Shown here: positions 1 through 8,667 of the stretch, piece by piece
Layout of the letters: every line of letters begins with the position of its first letter
Numbering within the stretch: the stretch's first letter is position 1
Assembly: GCA_964525675.1 (NCBI GenBank)
Contig: CAZGJW010000006.1
Location: 1 to 48,008 of the forward strand
Origin: CAYSRJ01 sp964525675
GTDB lineage: Bacteria; Spirochaetota; B62-G9; DRHN01
Direction: 5' to 3'
Length of the DNA: 48,008 nucleotides
Program-made: the position numbers and the translations under genes
The notes under the pieces: model-generated
Databases searched by the model: none
Seen by the model: the letters and a program-made list of their open reading frames with translations, nothing else
Told to the model about the DNA's origin: nothing

Positions 1-524
1 ATGGAGTGCATCGTGCGCATCCGCATATCTCCGATACACAGGAAATGAAGCCCGTCAATGCGTCTCTTTTCTCTGAGCACGGTGTACAGGTCCGTCAGCA
101 CCTGTGTCGGATGCTCGCCCCAGCCGTCCCCGCAGTTGATAACCGGCACGCTCGCCCATCTGGCTGCCTCTGCAGGCGCACCCTGCTGAAAATGCCGCAT
201 GGCGATGACGTCGCCGTAGTACTCGAGCATATGCACCGTGTCTTTTATCGATTCCTGGTAGAAATCGCCTGCGCGCGTCATCTTTGCATCTGAAAACCCG
301 AGCACATGCCCGCCCAGCCGGTGCATCGCCGCCTCCGTGGCCATACGGGTGCGGGTGCTCGGCTGATAGAATGCGGTAAGAAGGGTCTTCTCTTTAAGCA
401 GGTCGGCGTTCCGCCTGTTTTCGGCGTGGGGCCGCAGCCTGTCGCAGATGTCGAAGATACGGAAAAACTCGGCCCGTTCAAAATTTTTCAATGATAGTAT
501 GTCTCGTCCAATAAAGCTCTGCAT
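1..524 (-). CDS. Aspartate carbamoyltransferase-like protein (3' end outside window)
   Basis: The N-terminal 174 residues of an aspartate/ornithine carbamoyltransferase-fold protein are visible; the family is about 310 residues, so the C-terminal half lies beyond base 1. The carbamoyl-phosphate loop STRTR is at residues 56-60, MHRLGG and GFSD follow, and the HPTQ motif is at 138-141, then a GDMRMRTMHS-type second-domain start. The pattern around these motifs resembles catalytic PyrB more than ornithine transcarbamylases. The start is ATG 524, preceded by AGAGGAGAG. The gene follows a cyclic amidohydrolase and a molybdenum hydroxylase on the same strand after a 219 bp gap, so it could be biosynthetic PyrB or a carbamoyltransferase acting in purine or hydantoin breakdown. 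The family call is firm; the substrate is inferred. Confidence 0.85.
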   Translation of the reverse strand, partial: MQSFIGRDILSLKNFERAEFFRIFDICDRLRPHAENRRNADLLKEKTLLTAFYQPSTRTRMATEAAMHRLGGHVLGFSDAKMTRAGDFYQESIKDTVHMLEYYGDVIAMRHFQQGAPAEAARWASVPVINCGDGWGEHPTQVLTDLYTVLREKRRIDGLHFLCIGDMRMRTMHS

Positions 525-743
525 AACAACTCTCTCCTCTCACAATATAAGCTATTCATTGTATATAAAACGTATATATCTGCGGTAAATATTTCGTCAT
601 GGTGCGGCGAAAATACCGAAACAACTCAACGCTGCATCTAAAAACCTCACACTACTATAACCATCCGGAGGACCTGCTCTATTTCTCCAAATCCCCTACT
701 CCTGATCAGGAAAAAACCCTGCTCCCCGGCATAGCAGTATCGA

Positions 744-2099
744 TCAGGGGCTTCCCCTCATAACATGTCTCCCGTACCCGGGCTGAACGAGAATTCCCCT
801 ACCATCCGAGTACACCACCCGGCCCCGCACCAGTGTGTATATCACCCTCCCCCTGAACTCCATCCCCTCAAACGGCGTAATCCTGCCCTTCGAGAGAAAA
901 GCCTCACCTCTGACCAGCCAGTTCTTTGCGGGGTCGATAATCACCAAATCCGCATCCTTGCCCGGCTCTATAGAGCCTTTGCGGCTGAAAATCCCGTAGA
1001 ATTTAGCCGCATTCCCGGATGTTACTTCGAGTAGTCTCCTGAGGCTGAGCCTTTCCTTCATATACCCCTCGGAGAACATATAGGGTAAAATCGTGCCGGC
1101 TCCGGGCATCCCTGCATAATCGGTCCATATAGAACCGGTATTTTTTTCCCTAGCCGGGCATGGTGCGTGATCCGAGGCGACAAAGCGCACCACTCCTTCA
1201 GCAAGAAGGCGCCAGAGCCGTTCTTTGTTTCCTGGGCTCTTAACGGGCGGTGTGCATTTGAGCGGAGCCCCGATCCGCTTGAAATCATCCAGGTCGAACT
1301 GCAGGTAGTGGGGGCCTGTTTCACCACTGAGCCTCCCCCTTTTCAGAACCTCCGCCGCATCGGCCGAACCTATATGGACGATATGAACCCGCGCTCCTGT
1401 CTCGCGCGCGAGCTCATCAGCAGCCAGCACTGCAAGAATCTCCGCTGTTTCAGGTCTAGATCTATAGTAGTGAACGGGGCCATGACCCTCTTTCCGTGCA
1501 GTCTCTGTTGCAGCGGTCACATACCCGTAATCCTCGGCGTGAAGCAGTACCGGAATGCCGAGCTCCGTCGCCTTTTCCAGCACTAGCTTGAACCGATAAT
1601 GGTCGAGCCGGGTAAAGCTCTCCATCCCGGAGATGAAGTAGGTCTTGAATCCCAGAACGTCACCGGCAAGCTCCTCCATCAGGCCGGAAAACCCCTGCTC
1701 AAAGGCCTGGCCGGATATCCCGCCGTACAGTCCGAAATCCACAACCGATTTTTTTTCGATAACGGAAAGCTTGTGCGCAAAATTTTCGGCGCTGATGACC
1801 GGAGGCACCGATGTATCAGGCATATCGACGACCGTCGTAATACCACCTGATGCTGCAGCCGAGCTTCCGTGAAAAAAGTCCTCCCTTTCCGTATAACCCG
1901 GATCGTCAAAATGAACATGCGGGTCGATACCTCCGGGCAGTATATATAGCCCGCGCGCATCAATGACGTTTTCGTCCTGTTCCCCCGTTTTCGAAAGCCC
2001 CGTTCCGACAGCCTCTATCTTTTCATGTTCTATGAGGATATCCGCATGCACGAAATCATCATTTCCCTGGAGGGCGGCCTTTCCGTTTCTAATAATCAA
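744..2099 (-). CDS. Allantoinase/dihydroorotase-type cyclic amidohydrolase
   Basis: A 451-residue amidohydrolase that would open a cyclic amide ring using a binuclear metal centre. The metal ligands are visible: H61 and H63 in DPHVHFDDPG, a probable carboxylated lysine K152 in GFKTYF, H187 in LLHAED, H242 in HIVHIGS, and D310 in ASDHAP. The ETGPHYL motif near residue 260 resembles ETCPHYL of allantoinases, while DHAP is more like dihydroorotases, so allantoinase, dihydroorotase and hydantoinase all remain possible. Its ATG overlaps the stop of the upstream molybdenum subunit (ATGA), indicating translational coupling. With a xanthine-dehydrogenase-like enzyme and a carbamoyltransferase beside it, purine or allantoin catabolism is the simplest reading. 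Confidence 0.88.
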   Translation of the reverse strand: MIIRNGKAALQGNDDFVHADILIEHEKIEAVGTGLSKTGEQDENVIDARGLYILPGGIDPHVHFDDPGYTEREDFFHGSSAAASGGITTVVDMPDTSVPPVISAENFAHKLSVIEKKSVVDFGLYGGISGQAFEQGFSGLMEELAGDVLGFKTYFISGMESFTRLDHYRFKLVLEKATELGIPVLLHAEDYGYVTAATETARKEGHGPVHYYRSRPETAEILAVLAADELARETGARVHIVHIGSADAAEVLKRGRLSGETGPHYLQFDLDDFKRIGAPLKCTPPVKSPGNKERLWRLLAEGVVRFVASDHAPCPAREKNTGSIWTDYAGMPGAGTILPYMFSEGYMKERLSLRRLLEVTSGNAAKFYGIFSRKGSIEPGKDADLVIIDPAKNWLVRGEAFLSKGRITPFEGMEFRGRVIYTLVRGRVVYSDGRGILVQPGYGRHVMRGSP

Positions 2100-4438
2100 A
2101 TATCGCCTTCCTCCTTCATTCTCATCCAGACGCGTTCAGGTGTCATTGGCAGATCGAACATACGAACACCGAGAGCATCGAAGACCGCATTTGCAATTGC
2201 AGGTGCCGGGCCGTTGATGGCAATCTCCCCGACAGACTTCGCTCCAAACGGGCCTGTTTCTTCATAGGAGTTCACCACAATCGTCTTCATAACCGGGATG
2301 TCTACGGCGTTGTATATCTTGTAATCCCAGAACCGGGGGTTCATCATCCGTCCCTTCGAATCGAACAGATACTCCTCACAGAGCGCAAAGCTCATTCCGT
2401 TTACCGCAGCACCCTCGACCTGTCCCTCGACGAGCAGAGGATTTATCTGCTGTCCGCAGTCGACCGCGGAGACGAACTCGACAACCCCTATTCTTCCGGT
2501 TTTATTGTCCACCTCAACCTCGGCGAACTGAGCAATGAACGGCGGGGGGGATTCATCCACTACCGCAGAAGCCTGCGCCTGGATCTGAAACTGTTCATCC
2601 TGGTACAGCGAGTGCAGGCATATCTCTTCAAAGGACACCGTTTTTCCTGTTTTCTCATCAACCGCTGCAGCCTCACGGAAGAAAATCCGGTCCTCATTGG
2701 TTTCGAGCAGCATTGCAGCCCGGCCGGTGATCTGCCTCGCAATCTCCCGTGCGCAGCTCTCAACCGCCTTTCCTGAAATATAGGTAGTAGATGATGCGTA
2801 CGCTCCCGTATCGAAGGGTGTGAGGTCCGTATCCGAGGAAAGAACGATTATATTTTGGGTCGGCACCTGGAGTACTTCCGCCGCTATCTGCGCCAGAATG
2901 GTGTCGGACCCGGTTCCTATATCCGTCGCCCCGATGAAGAGGTTGAAGGAACCGTCCTCGTTCATCTTCATCGATGCGCTTCCCATATCGATTCTCGGTA
3001 TGCCGGACCCCTGCATGGACACGGCCACGCCCACACCGCGTACGAGATCCGGACCGCTTTGAATCCGTTTACCGCGCTTTTTGTACCAACCGATCTCGTC
3101 CGCGCCCCTGTCGATACATTCATCGAGCCTGCACGATTTAATGGTCTGAGAGACGCCTTCCTTCCCCTCGCCGAGCGCCTCGAAAACCTTTGATGTTTCA
3201 CCCGAACGGATATGCCACTTTTTGATATACTCGAGCACATCAAGCCCGGTACGCCGTGCGATTATATCCACCTGCTGGTTGAACGCGAAGTATCCCTGGG
3301 TCGCACCGTATCCCCTGTACGCCCCGCCTATGGGCAGATTTGTATATGCTGACCGCCCGTGAAAACGCAGGTTCTGTATCTTGTTGAACATGGGAAGTGT
3401 TTTCGACCCGACGTTCGACAGCACGGTAAGTGCATGAGTCCCGTATGCTCCTGCATTCAACAGGCCATCCATCTCGAGAGCGGTAATGCTCCCTTCATTT
3501 TTTACCCCGGTTTTCAGCCTGATGCGCATGGCATGCCTTGTCCTGCCGGACATGAACACCTCCCGCCGGGATAGAACAATACGCACGGAACGCCGGTTTC
3601 GCCATGCAACCAGAGCTGCAAGGGGCTCGAGAATGACCTCCTGCTTCCCTCCGAAACCGCCTCCAATTCTCGGTTTTATTACCCTTATCATGCGTACTGG
3701 AATTCCGCACACTGCGGAAACGATTCTCCGGGCATGAAAGGGAACCTGAGTGGTCGAGACAATCACGAGCCTTCCCATCTCATCGAAGTACGCAAGAACT
3801 GCATGCGGCTCGATTGCGCAGTGCGATGCGTAGTGCGTATTATATGTATGCTCCTCGATAAAATCCGCCTCGTGAAATCCCTTTTCCATATCACCGAAGC
3901 CTATCTTTATTTCTGCGGCCAGGTTGTTCTCCGGTTTGTATGTAACGGGTATCTTTGCATATTCGTCATCAACGTGGACCTTCGGCGCGTCTTTGTCGAA
4001 AGCCTTCTCTATATCGAAAAGAGGTTCCAGCACAGTATACTCGACCTCTATCTTCTGAACCGCTGCAACTGCCATCCTTTCATCCTCTGCTGCAACAAGA
4101 GCTACTCTGTCGCCGACAAAACGCACGCGTCTGTCGAAAAGCACCGTGTCATAAGGCGACGGCTCAGGAAACCCCTGCCCTGCAGTCGTGTGCAGGATAC
4201 GCGGGACATTTTTATAACTGAGCACATCGACGACGCCATCCATTTTTTCCGCAGCGGATGTGACGATGTTTTTTATCAATGCATGTGCGTGCGGTGAGTA
4301 GAGAAAAGCGGCGTGCAGTGGCTTTTTGACATGAATATCATCGGTGAATATCGCATCTCCTGCAGCAAGAGAAAGTGAATCGATTTTAGTCACAGATTTT
4401 CCGATGTTCATAAAGTCCTTTTTCACTGCATCACCCAT
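2096..4438 (-). CDS. Xanthine dehydrogenase-family molybdenum-binding subunit
   Basis: The large catalytic subunit of a molybdenum hydroxylase, about 780 residues. An a/b-hammerhead domain comes first, then the two molybdopterin-binding domains. GGGFGGKQE near residue 260 and GAYRGYGATQ near 373 are pterin-contact motifs. GPFGAKSVGE near 737 carries the glutamate expected to act as catalytic base. I chose ATG 4438, which has GGAGG 10 nt upstream and overlaps the previous gene by 8 nt; an in-frame ATG at 4462 has no better signal. It follows the 2Fe-2S subunit and is coupled to the amidohydrolase. The substrate (xanthine, hypoxanthine or another N-heterocycle) cannot be read from the sequence. 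Confidence 0.93.
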   Translation of the reverse strand: MGDAVKKDFMNIGKSVTKIDSLSLAAGDAIFTDDIHVKKPLHAAFLYSPHAHALIKNIVTSAAEKMDGVVDVLSYKNVPRILHTTAGQGFPEPSPYDTVLFDRRVRFVGDRVALVAAEDERMAVAAVQKIEVEYTVLEPLFDIEKAFDKDAPKVHVDDEYAKIPVTYKPENNLAAEIKIGFGDMEKGFHEADFIEEHTYNTHYASHCAIEPHAVLAYFDEMGRLVIVSTTQVPFHARRIVSAVCGIPVRMIRVIKPRIGGGFGGKQEVILEPLAALVAWRNRRSVRIVLSRREVFMSGRTRHAMRIRLKTGVKNEGSITALEMDGLLNAGAYGTHALTVLSNVGSKTLPMFNKIQNLRFHGRSAYTNLPIGGAYRGYGATQGYFAFNQQVDIIARRTGLDVLEYIKKWHIRSGETSKVFEALGEGKEGVSQTIKSCRLDECIDRGADEIGWYKKRGKRIQSGPDLVRGVGVAVSMQGSGIPRIDMGSASMKMNEDGSFNLFIGATDIGTGSDTILAQIAAEVLQVPTQNIIVLSSDTDLTPFDTGAYASSTTYISGKAVESCAREIARQITGRAAMLLETNEDRIFFREAAAVDEKTGKTVSFEEICLHSLYQDEQFQIQAQASAVVDESPPPFIAQFAEVEVDNKTGRIGVVEFVSAVDCGQQINPLLVEGQVEGAAVNGMSFALCEEYLFDSKGRMMNPRFWDYKIYNAVDIPVMKTIVVNSYEETGPFGAKSVGEIAINGPAPAIANAVFDALGVRMFDLPMTPERVWMRMKEEGDI

Positions 4439-4898
4439 TTTCACGCATCCTCCGGGCCGCAAGACGAACAGCCTCGATAATCTTCACGTACCCGGTGCAC
4501 CGGCAGAGGTTTCCATCAAGGGCCTGCCTTATTTCAGTTTCATCGGGGTCGGGATTTTTCTCAAGAAGTGCATAAGTGGCACAGATCATTCCGGGAGTGC
4601 AAAACCCGCATTGAACCGCGCCGACTTCGACGAACGCTGTCTGTATCGGATGCGGTGCATGCATCGTGCCCAGACCTTTTACCGTTGTGATTTTTTTATC
4701 CCTGACCGAGGCGGCAAACACCTGGCAGGAGTTCACGAGCACACCGCCGAGAAGCACAACGCAGGAGCCACACTCCCCTTCCCTGCACCCCTCCTTTACC
4801 TCAGTAAATCCGTACTTTCTCAGCACGGCAAGCAGCGTGTCTTCCGGATGGAAAGATACCGTCACCTCTTCTCCGTTTATACAGAAAGAACCTTCCAT
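4431..4898 (-). CDS. Molybdenum hydroxylase 2Fe-2S subunit
   Basis: A 155-residue electron-transfer subunit with two [2Fe-2S] domains. The plant-ferredoxin-type cluster ligands are C38, C43, C46 (CREGECGSC) and C58. The second, helical cluster uses C97 and C100 (QCGFCTPGM) and C132 and C134 (CRCTGY). Length and order match CoxS/XdhC-type subunits. The ATG is preceded by GAGGGATGGGAGA. It lies between the FAD subunit and the Mo subunit in one minus-strand operon, but is separated from the FAD gene by 168 bp filled with palindromic repeat family A. Confidence 0.95.
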   Translation of the reverse strand: MEGSFCINGEEVTVSFHPEDTLLAVLRKYGFTEVKEGCREGECGSCVVLLGGVLVNSCQVFAASVRDKKITTVKGLGTMHAPHPIQTAFVEVGAVQCGFCTPGMICATYALLEKNPDPDETEIRQALDGNLCRCTGYVKIIEAVRLAARRMRENG

Positions 4899-4914
4899 TC
4901 TCCCATCCCTCTTT

Positions 4915-5040
4915 TAAGTAACTTCGAGCAAGTTACTGTTTGATACCCGGTCCTGCCAAGGATCGGTCCCGCCAGGGACATACGCCACTTCTACATAACT
5001 TCAAATAAGTTATTTTTTGAAACTCGGTCCCGCCAGGGTC
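4915..5040. repeat. Palindromic intergenic repeat, family A, copy 1 (plus partial tandem copy)
   Basis: This fills the gap between the FAD and 2Fe-2S subunit genes. It begins with a perfect hairpin, AGTAACTT-CGAGC-AAGTTACT, then GATACCCGGTCC and two short hairpins with GCCA loops (TCCT-GCCA-AGGA and GTCCC-GCCA-GGGAC), ending ACATACGCCACTT. A second, degenerate unit follows at about 4994-5040 (ATAACTT-CAAAT-AAGTTAT and again GGTCCCGCCAGGG). Related copies occur near 12950 and 32663. It looks like a REP/BIME-type or MITE-derived element that could form RNA hairpins inside the operon transcript. Confidence 0.8.
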
Positions 5041-5066
5041 ATTCCTCAGGGGGGATTCAGGTCACT

Positions 5067-5864
5067 TCATACCAGCACCCGCTCCAGGCCCCGCTCTACC
5101 TGAACACCGGCAATGTATTTCAAATATTCACCACTCAGAAACTTCTTGCCGTTGAAATCCACCCGTACAGAATTCATCAGCTCATGAGCATTCACTTCAG
5201 ACAGTTTCATCCCCTTCACTTTCCGCTCTATATCGGTGAATCGTCGGAACTTTCCTCTGCAGCCGACCAGCACGACTCTCATATCATCGATTAGCTCCTC
5301 CTTTTTTCGGAGAAGAACAGTAACCGTAAAGGCAGGATAATCGAAAACGGTTCGGGTTTCCCTGTAATAATAGGACACCCATTCTTCATCTTTCAGTGAG
5401 ATTTCTGTTATCAATGTTCCTTTCCTCAGGTCAGGCTCCGTAATGTAACGCACAACGGGAAACCGACTCTCATGCATTCCAATGAGTGAGACCTCAGCAT
5501 CGAGCGCGATGAGCGGGCCCATTATGTCCGACCATATGGGAAAAAGCGCGACACTGCCGCCAACTGTAATTCTATTTCTGAGTGGAGTCGAAGCCGAATA
5601 TCGGAGCGCTCTATTGAGGATTGATTCCCGATCGGTGTGTGAAGCCACTTTGTTGAAAGTCATGGCAGCTCCGATATAAACAGTACTAGTCTTTTTTTGG
5701 TAATAATCGAGCCTGAGGCCGGAAAGGTCGATAAGGCCTCGTACCTTGCGCATACTCATTCTCAGTATTCCTGTCCCTCCTCCATGAGGAATAGTCCCAT
5801 CCCGTTGTATAAGATCACGAGTTTCATCCATAGTTTCAGGATAGTGCCAGATAATATTCCGCAT
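5067..5864 (-). CDS. Molybdenum hydroxylase FAD-binding subunit
   Basis: A 265-residue subunit of the CoxM/XdhB type that passes electrons from the Fe-S clusters to FAD. The PHGGGTGI segment near residues 27-34 corresponds to the first FAD-pyrophosphate loop, and STPLRNRITVGGS near 92-104 to the second (usually IRNxAT.GGN). A CO-dehydrogenase flavoprotein C-terminal domain follows. It is somewhat shorter than the usual 280-290 residues. AAGGAAAAG lies upstream of the ATG. It is the first gene of the minus-strand operon. A 160 bp family-B repeat begins only 31 bp upstream of its start, so that repeat lies in or next to the operon promoter region. Confidence 0.88.
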   Translation of the reverse strand: MRNIIWHYPETMDETRDLIQRDGTIPHGGGTGILRMSMRKVRGLIDLSGLRLDYYQKKTSTVYIGAAMTFNKVASHTDRESILNRALRYSASTPLRNRITVGGSVALFPIWSDIMGPLIALDAEVSLIGMHESRFPVVRYITEPDLRKGTLITEISLKDEEWVSYYYRETRTVFDYPAFTVTVLLRKKEELIDDMRVVLVGCRGKFRRFTDIERKVKGMKLSEVNAHELMNSVRVDFNGKKFLSGEYLKYIAGVQVERGLERVLV

Positions 5865-5894
5865 TCAGGCTTTTCCTTATCTGTTTATTCAATA

Positions 5895-6054
5895 ATAGGC
5901 GAGTGAACTTCCAAACGTAAAAGGTTAAAATCGACACTTGCCTAATGGTTTTTACCTATAGAATGCAATGATAGGTAATTGTAACATAATAAGTCAGTTG
6001 AGCATAAAAATTCTGGTACAAAAAACCAGAATTTTAATGGATAAAACCATAAAT
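5895..6054 (+). repeat. Dispersed structured repeat, family B, copy B1
   Basis: A full-length copy of about 160 bp. It starts ATAGGCGAGTGAAC, and the 5' hairpin closes with CACTTGCCT. AATGGTTTTTACC follows, then TGCAAT/ATTGTA inner arms. A perfect 11-bp hairpin comes next, AAAATTCTGGT-ACAAAAA-ACCAGAATTTT, and the end is AATGGATAAAACCATAAAT. ATGGTTTT and AAAACCAT can pair to close the inner region. It sits between the molybdenum hydroxylase operon (leftward) and the FAD dehydrogenase (rightward). No protein of its own is encoded. Confidence 0.9.
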
Positions 6055-6333
6055 ACGAAAATCATGAGTATACGTGCACAACAGCTGAAAAAGAATACTC
6101 TTGTTACCCGGACGTTTCGCGTCAGGGCAATGCCACCGTTGTATACGCTTTATTTGTCCACAAATCACCCGGCGGCATTATATACCATACCCGTATAAAG
6201 TCAAGCAAACAAAAATAGGGAGCAACCCATAAAATACATTTACATGATAATTTGGAAAAGTATATGTTCTAAAATTATTCTTTTTTTTCGTATCTTTTTT
6301 GACGAATCTATACCGCCAATTATATCTTACGGT
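6055..6333. other. Intergenic stretch with no supported gene
   Basis: The 280 bp between repeat B1 and the FAD dehydrogenase start hold only short reading frames. One of them, entering from the repeat, reads LVQKTRILMDKTIN and then an unrecognised tail. I see no recognisable domain, tRNA or clear promoter. The last part (6240-6330) is AT-rich and may hold the promoter of the next gene. Confidence 0.5.
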
Positions 6334-7614
6334 ATGGACACATTCGACTGTCTCATCGTCGGAACCGGCCCTGCAGGGCTGGGCGCTGCATTTCACCTAT
6401 CCGACCGGCATCCGGGGATTAAAATACTCCTCCTCGACAAAGAGGGGATGACAACCGGCGGGCTTCGAAACGACTGTAAAATGAATTTCACGTTCCCCAT
6501 CGGATTTCCGCGCGAATACTGGGACAGGAAAAAAGCGGATGAGATGATAACACTCGTTAAAGAGCATCTTCATCCTCGGATTATGCCGAAGCACAATATT
6601 GCCATTTACCAGCAGCGGGCCCAACGACTCGGTGTCGAATTGATTGAGATTAAGCAATCTCACCTGGGCACAGACGGAGGTATTGTTCTTATTAACGAGC
6701 TGATGGCCCAAATACAAACACGTGACATCGAGGTTTCTCTTCGTGAAACGATGGAAGACATCGATGCAGAACGGTATGTCGCCATTACGGATAAGCGTGA
6801 AATATCCTATAAGAAACTGATCCTTGCTCCCGGACGACAGGGATTCAGTTTTCTGCAGACGATCATGGACAAACTCGGTATCCCCTACGTTGACAACATT
6901 GTCGATATCGGGATCCGTGTCGAAACCCGCGAGGAGTACTACCCAATCGTGCGCGACTACTATGATCCCAAGTTTCTCTTCCCTGATAGGGCACGCACCT
7001 TCTGTACGAACAGCGGCAAGGCCTTTGTGGTGAAGGAGAAGTACCAGAACCAATCAGGTAAGCACTATTTCAGCGTAAACGGCCACGCCTTTTCGGAGAA
7101 GAGAAACGGGAACGGCCTGGTCAACTTCGCGCTGCTGAAAACCGTCGGGCTCACGCAGCCGCTTGCAAGCGGGCATACCTACGGTGAAATGCTGGGGCAG
7201 GTGGTTATGCTCATGGGCGGCAGAAAGCCGATTATGCAGAGGGTCGGCGATTTCCGGCTCGGCAAACGGTCGAAGGAGGAAAGCTTCAACAAAGACCTTT
7301 ACGATTTCGAGCCCACACTCATGGGCAGTACTCCCGGAGACATCAGCCTTGCAATGCCGGCAAAGATACTTCGTGTCATATGGAAATCGATGAAGCTTCT
7401 CGACACGATCGTACCCGGTGTCATGCATCCATCAACAATAATGTACTACCCGGAGATCAAGCTCTACGCAAACAAGCCGCAGTTTTTAGACGATTACTTT
7501 CAAGCTGCCAAGGATGTGTATACGATAGGTGACGGCGCCGGAACAAGCCGCGGCATCATCGCCGCCTGGGCGAGCGGCATTCGCGCGGCAATAGGAATAT
7601 TGAACGATTATTAA
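6334..7614 (+). CDS. FAD-dependent dehydrogenase (NAD(P)/FAD oxidoreductase)
   Basis: A 426-residue flavoprotein of the uncharacterised COG2509-like dehydrogenases. A Rossmann dinucleotide loop, GTGPAGLGAA, starts near residue 10, and LLDKEG supplies the acidic end of the second strand. A GDGAGTSRGI motif near the C-terminus resembles the second FAD-contact motif, followed by a helix rich in AAWASGI. The start was placed at ATG 6334 because the protein family begins just before the Rossmann loop; an upstream in-frame ATG at 6244 would add about 30 unlikely residues. It appears monocistronic. Substrate unknown. Confidence 0.82.
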   Translation: MDTFDCLIVGTGPAGLGAAFHLSDRHPGIKILLLDKEGMTTGGLRNDCKMNFTFPIGFPREYWDRKKADEMITLVKEHLHPRIMPKHNIAIYQQRAQRLGVELIEIKQSHLGTDGGIVLINELMAQIQTRDIEVSLRETMEDIDAERYVAITDKREISYKKLILAPGRQGFSFLQTIMDKLGIPYVDNIVDIGIRVETREEYYPIVRDYYDPKFLFPDRARTFCTNSGKAFVVKEKYQNQSGKHYFSVNGHAFSEKRNGNGLVNFALLKTVGLTQPLASGHTYGEMLGQVVMLMGGRKPIMQRVGDFRLGKRSKEESFNKDLYDFEPTLMGSTPGDISLAMPAKILRVIWKSMKLLDTIVPGVMHPSTIMYYPEIKLYANKPQFLDDYFQAAKDVYTIGDGAGTSRGIIAAWASGIRAAIGILNDY

Positions 7615-7639
7615 GCAGCTTTATACAAAACTGCGAGTA

Positions 7640-7664
7640 ATACCGCCGGTTGTCGGTATATTTT
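7640..7664 (+). terminator. Possible weak terminator after FAD dehydrogenase
   Basis: The inverted repeat ATACCG-(8 nt)-CGGTAT is followed by ATTTT, 26 bp after the stop codon. The stem is only 6 bp, so this is weak. Confidence 0.35.
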
Positions 7665-7700
7665 CCGTAACATGTAAGTGTGGGCTATACCGAAAATACG

Positions 7701-7945
7701 TTAGCGGGCGCGGTGCTCATGGATTATCACCGCAATAATGATAACGAACCCGGTTACAACGTACTGCCAGCTTGCTTCGACATGGAGGAGGTTGAGACCG
7801 TTTGCTATGATACCAAGCAGAAGAACACCGGTGAGCGCACCCCAGACACTGCCCCTACCACCGACAAGCGGCGTACCGCCTATCACGACGGCTCCGATAC
7901 TCTGAAGCTCGAAACCTGCTCCCATAGTCGGTAAAATCCCCGTAG
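7701..7945 (-). pseudogene. Ribose-type ABC permease, C-terminal remnant
   Basis: The minus strand encodes about 75 residues matching the C-terminus of BPD_transp_2 sugar permeases: TMGAGFELQSIGAVVIGGT, then GGRGSVWGALTGVLLLGII and a final hydrophobic segment ending EHRAR before TAA. The first three quarters of the gene are missing. At about 7930-7945 it joins directly, in another frame, to a LacI-type regulator fragment, so a deletion brought the two together. This is a remnant of a second sugar-uptake locus, distinct from the intact one at 42-47 kb. Confidence 0.8.
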
Positions 7946-8127
7946 CAGCGAGCCTGCTCCGGCACAACAATAGATTCCTCTGCAAGCCTGGAAACAAATC
8001 CCCTCCCTCTCTCTATTGTATCAAAATGGTCTACCGGACCGCCGATCAGTGCTACATTTTTATACTGTAATTGAATGAACAGTTCTGCAACAAGGGCGCC
8101 TCCACGATTGTGGTCAAGCGTTATATT
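7940..8127 (-). pseudogene. LacI-family regulator, C-terminal-side fragment
   Basis: Read on the minus strand directly after repeat B2: NITLDHNRGGALVAELF, then NVALIGGPVDHFDTIERGRG and FVSRLAEESIVVPEQARCYG. These match the effector-binding domain of LacI/GalR regulators (the DN..GG..A and IGG.....R..GF signatures). The continuing N-terminal side lies at 8291-8470, across the repeat. Its 3' part was lost where it meets the permease remnant. A frame running out of the repeat (MHEILVQ...) is in phase with it, but that is probably fortuitous. Confidence 0.8.
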
Positions 8128-8289
8128 ATTTATGGTTTTATCCATTAGAATTCTGGCATTTTGTACCAGAATTTCATGCAAAGCTGACTATCTATACTGT
8201 TACAATTACTTGTAATTACATTCTAGAGGTAAAAACCATTAGGCAAGTGCCGGTTTTAATTGTTAAAGTTTGGAAGTTCACTTGCCTAT
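8128..8289 (-). repeat. Dispersed structured repeat, family B, copy B2 (inserted in a LacI-type gene)
   Basis: A full 162 bp copy on the minus strand, almost identical to B4 over its inner and 3' parts. Hairpins: TTACAA-GTAA-TTGTAA in the middle, and AATTCTGG-TACAAAATG-CCAGAATT near the 3' end, where the loop-proximal change to TGCC keeps the stem. The flanking coding sequence reads ...NPCVFDEN before and NITLDHNRGG after the element. Removing it restores a normal LacI-family reading, with a short AATATA-type overlap at both junctions. Confidence 0.9.
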
Positions 8290-8290
8290 A

Positions 8291-8470
8291 TTTTCATCAA
8301 AAACACATGGATTTAAAATTACATAGGGAAATCCACTCTGAAGCAGCGAATCCAGAAAGCCGTAATTATACATGAATTGAGGAATAATTATGATGTCGTC
8401 GGTGGATTTATTCTTGATTTTATGCCTGAAATATTCAGGAAAGGTGCTGCTTTCCCACCCTAAATCGGTT
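8291..8470 (-). pseudogene. LacI-family regulator, upstream fragment
   Basis: The minus strand reads GWESSTFPEYFRHKIKNKS, then TDDIIIIPQFMYNYGFLDSL and LQSGFPYVILNPCVFDEN. This is the part of the LacI/GalR effector domain with the 'D.II........L...G.P.V.I' signature, lying immediately N-terminal to the fragment at 7940-8127. The HTH and first lobe are missing; a stop codon precedes the segment at about 8471. The gene was therefore both interrupted by repeat B2 and truncated at both ends. Confidence 0.72.
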
Positions 8471-8667
8471 TAGGTTCATTGTAATGCACTAATCCATATC
8501 CTGTAAGAATTATTTACCACACTATTTAAACAAATAGTAGGGCCGAATATTGAACATTACAATACAGGGTGCTATATTACAACAATACAGGACATTCAAT
8601 GCATAATGCCGCCGGTGAACGGCATTATCCGTACGGATAACACAAACATTCTAACCGTATAAACAAT
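8471..8667. other. AT-rich upstream region
   Basis: About 200 bp with no reading frame I can support. It holds an AACATTACAA half-site (8553-8562) like the palindromes at 12186 and 13847, and probably contains the promoter of the secreted-protein pair that follows. Confidence 0.4.

Noticed and set aside
1..524. Calling the carbamoyltransferase YgeW because of the XDH/hydantoinase context.
   Set aside because: The spacing around STRTR, MHRLGG and GDGWGEHPTQ follows catalytic PyrB, not the longer YgeW sequence.
701..710. Perfect palindrome CCTGATCAGG between the amidohydrolase and carbamoyltransferase genes.
   Set aside because: Only 10 bp, single copy, no associated signal; expected by chance at this scale.
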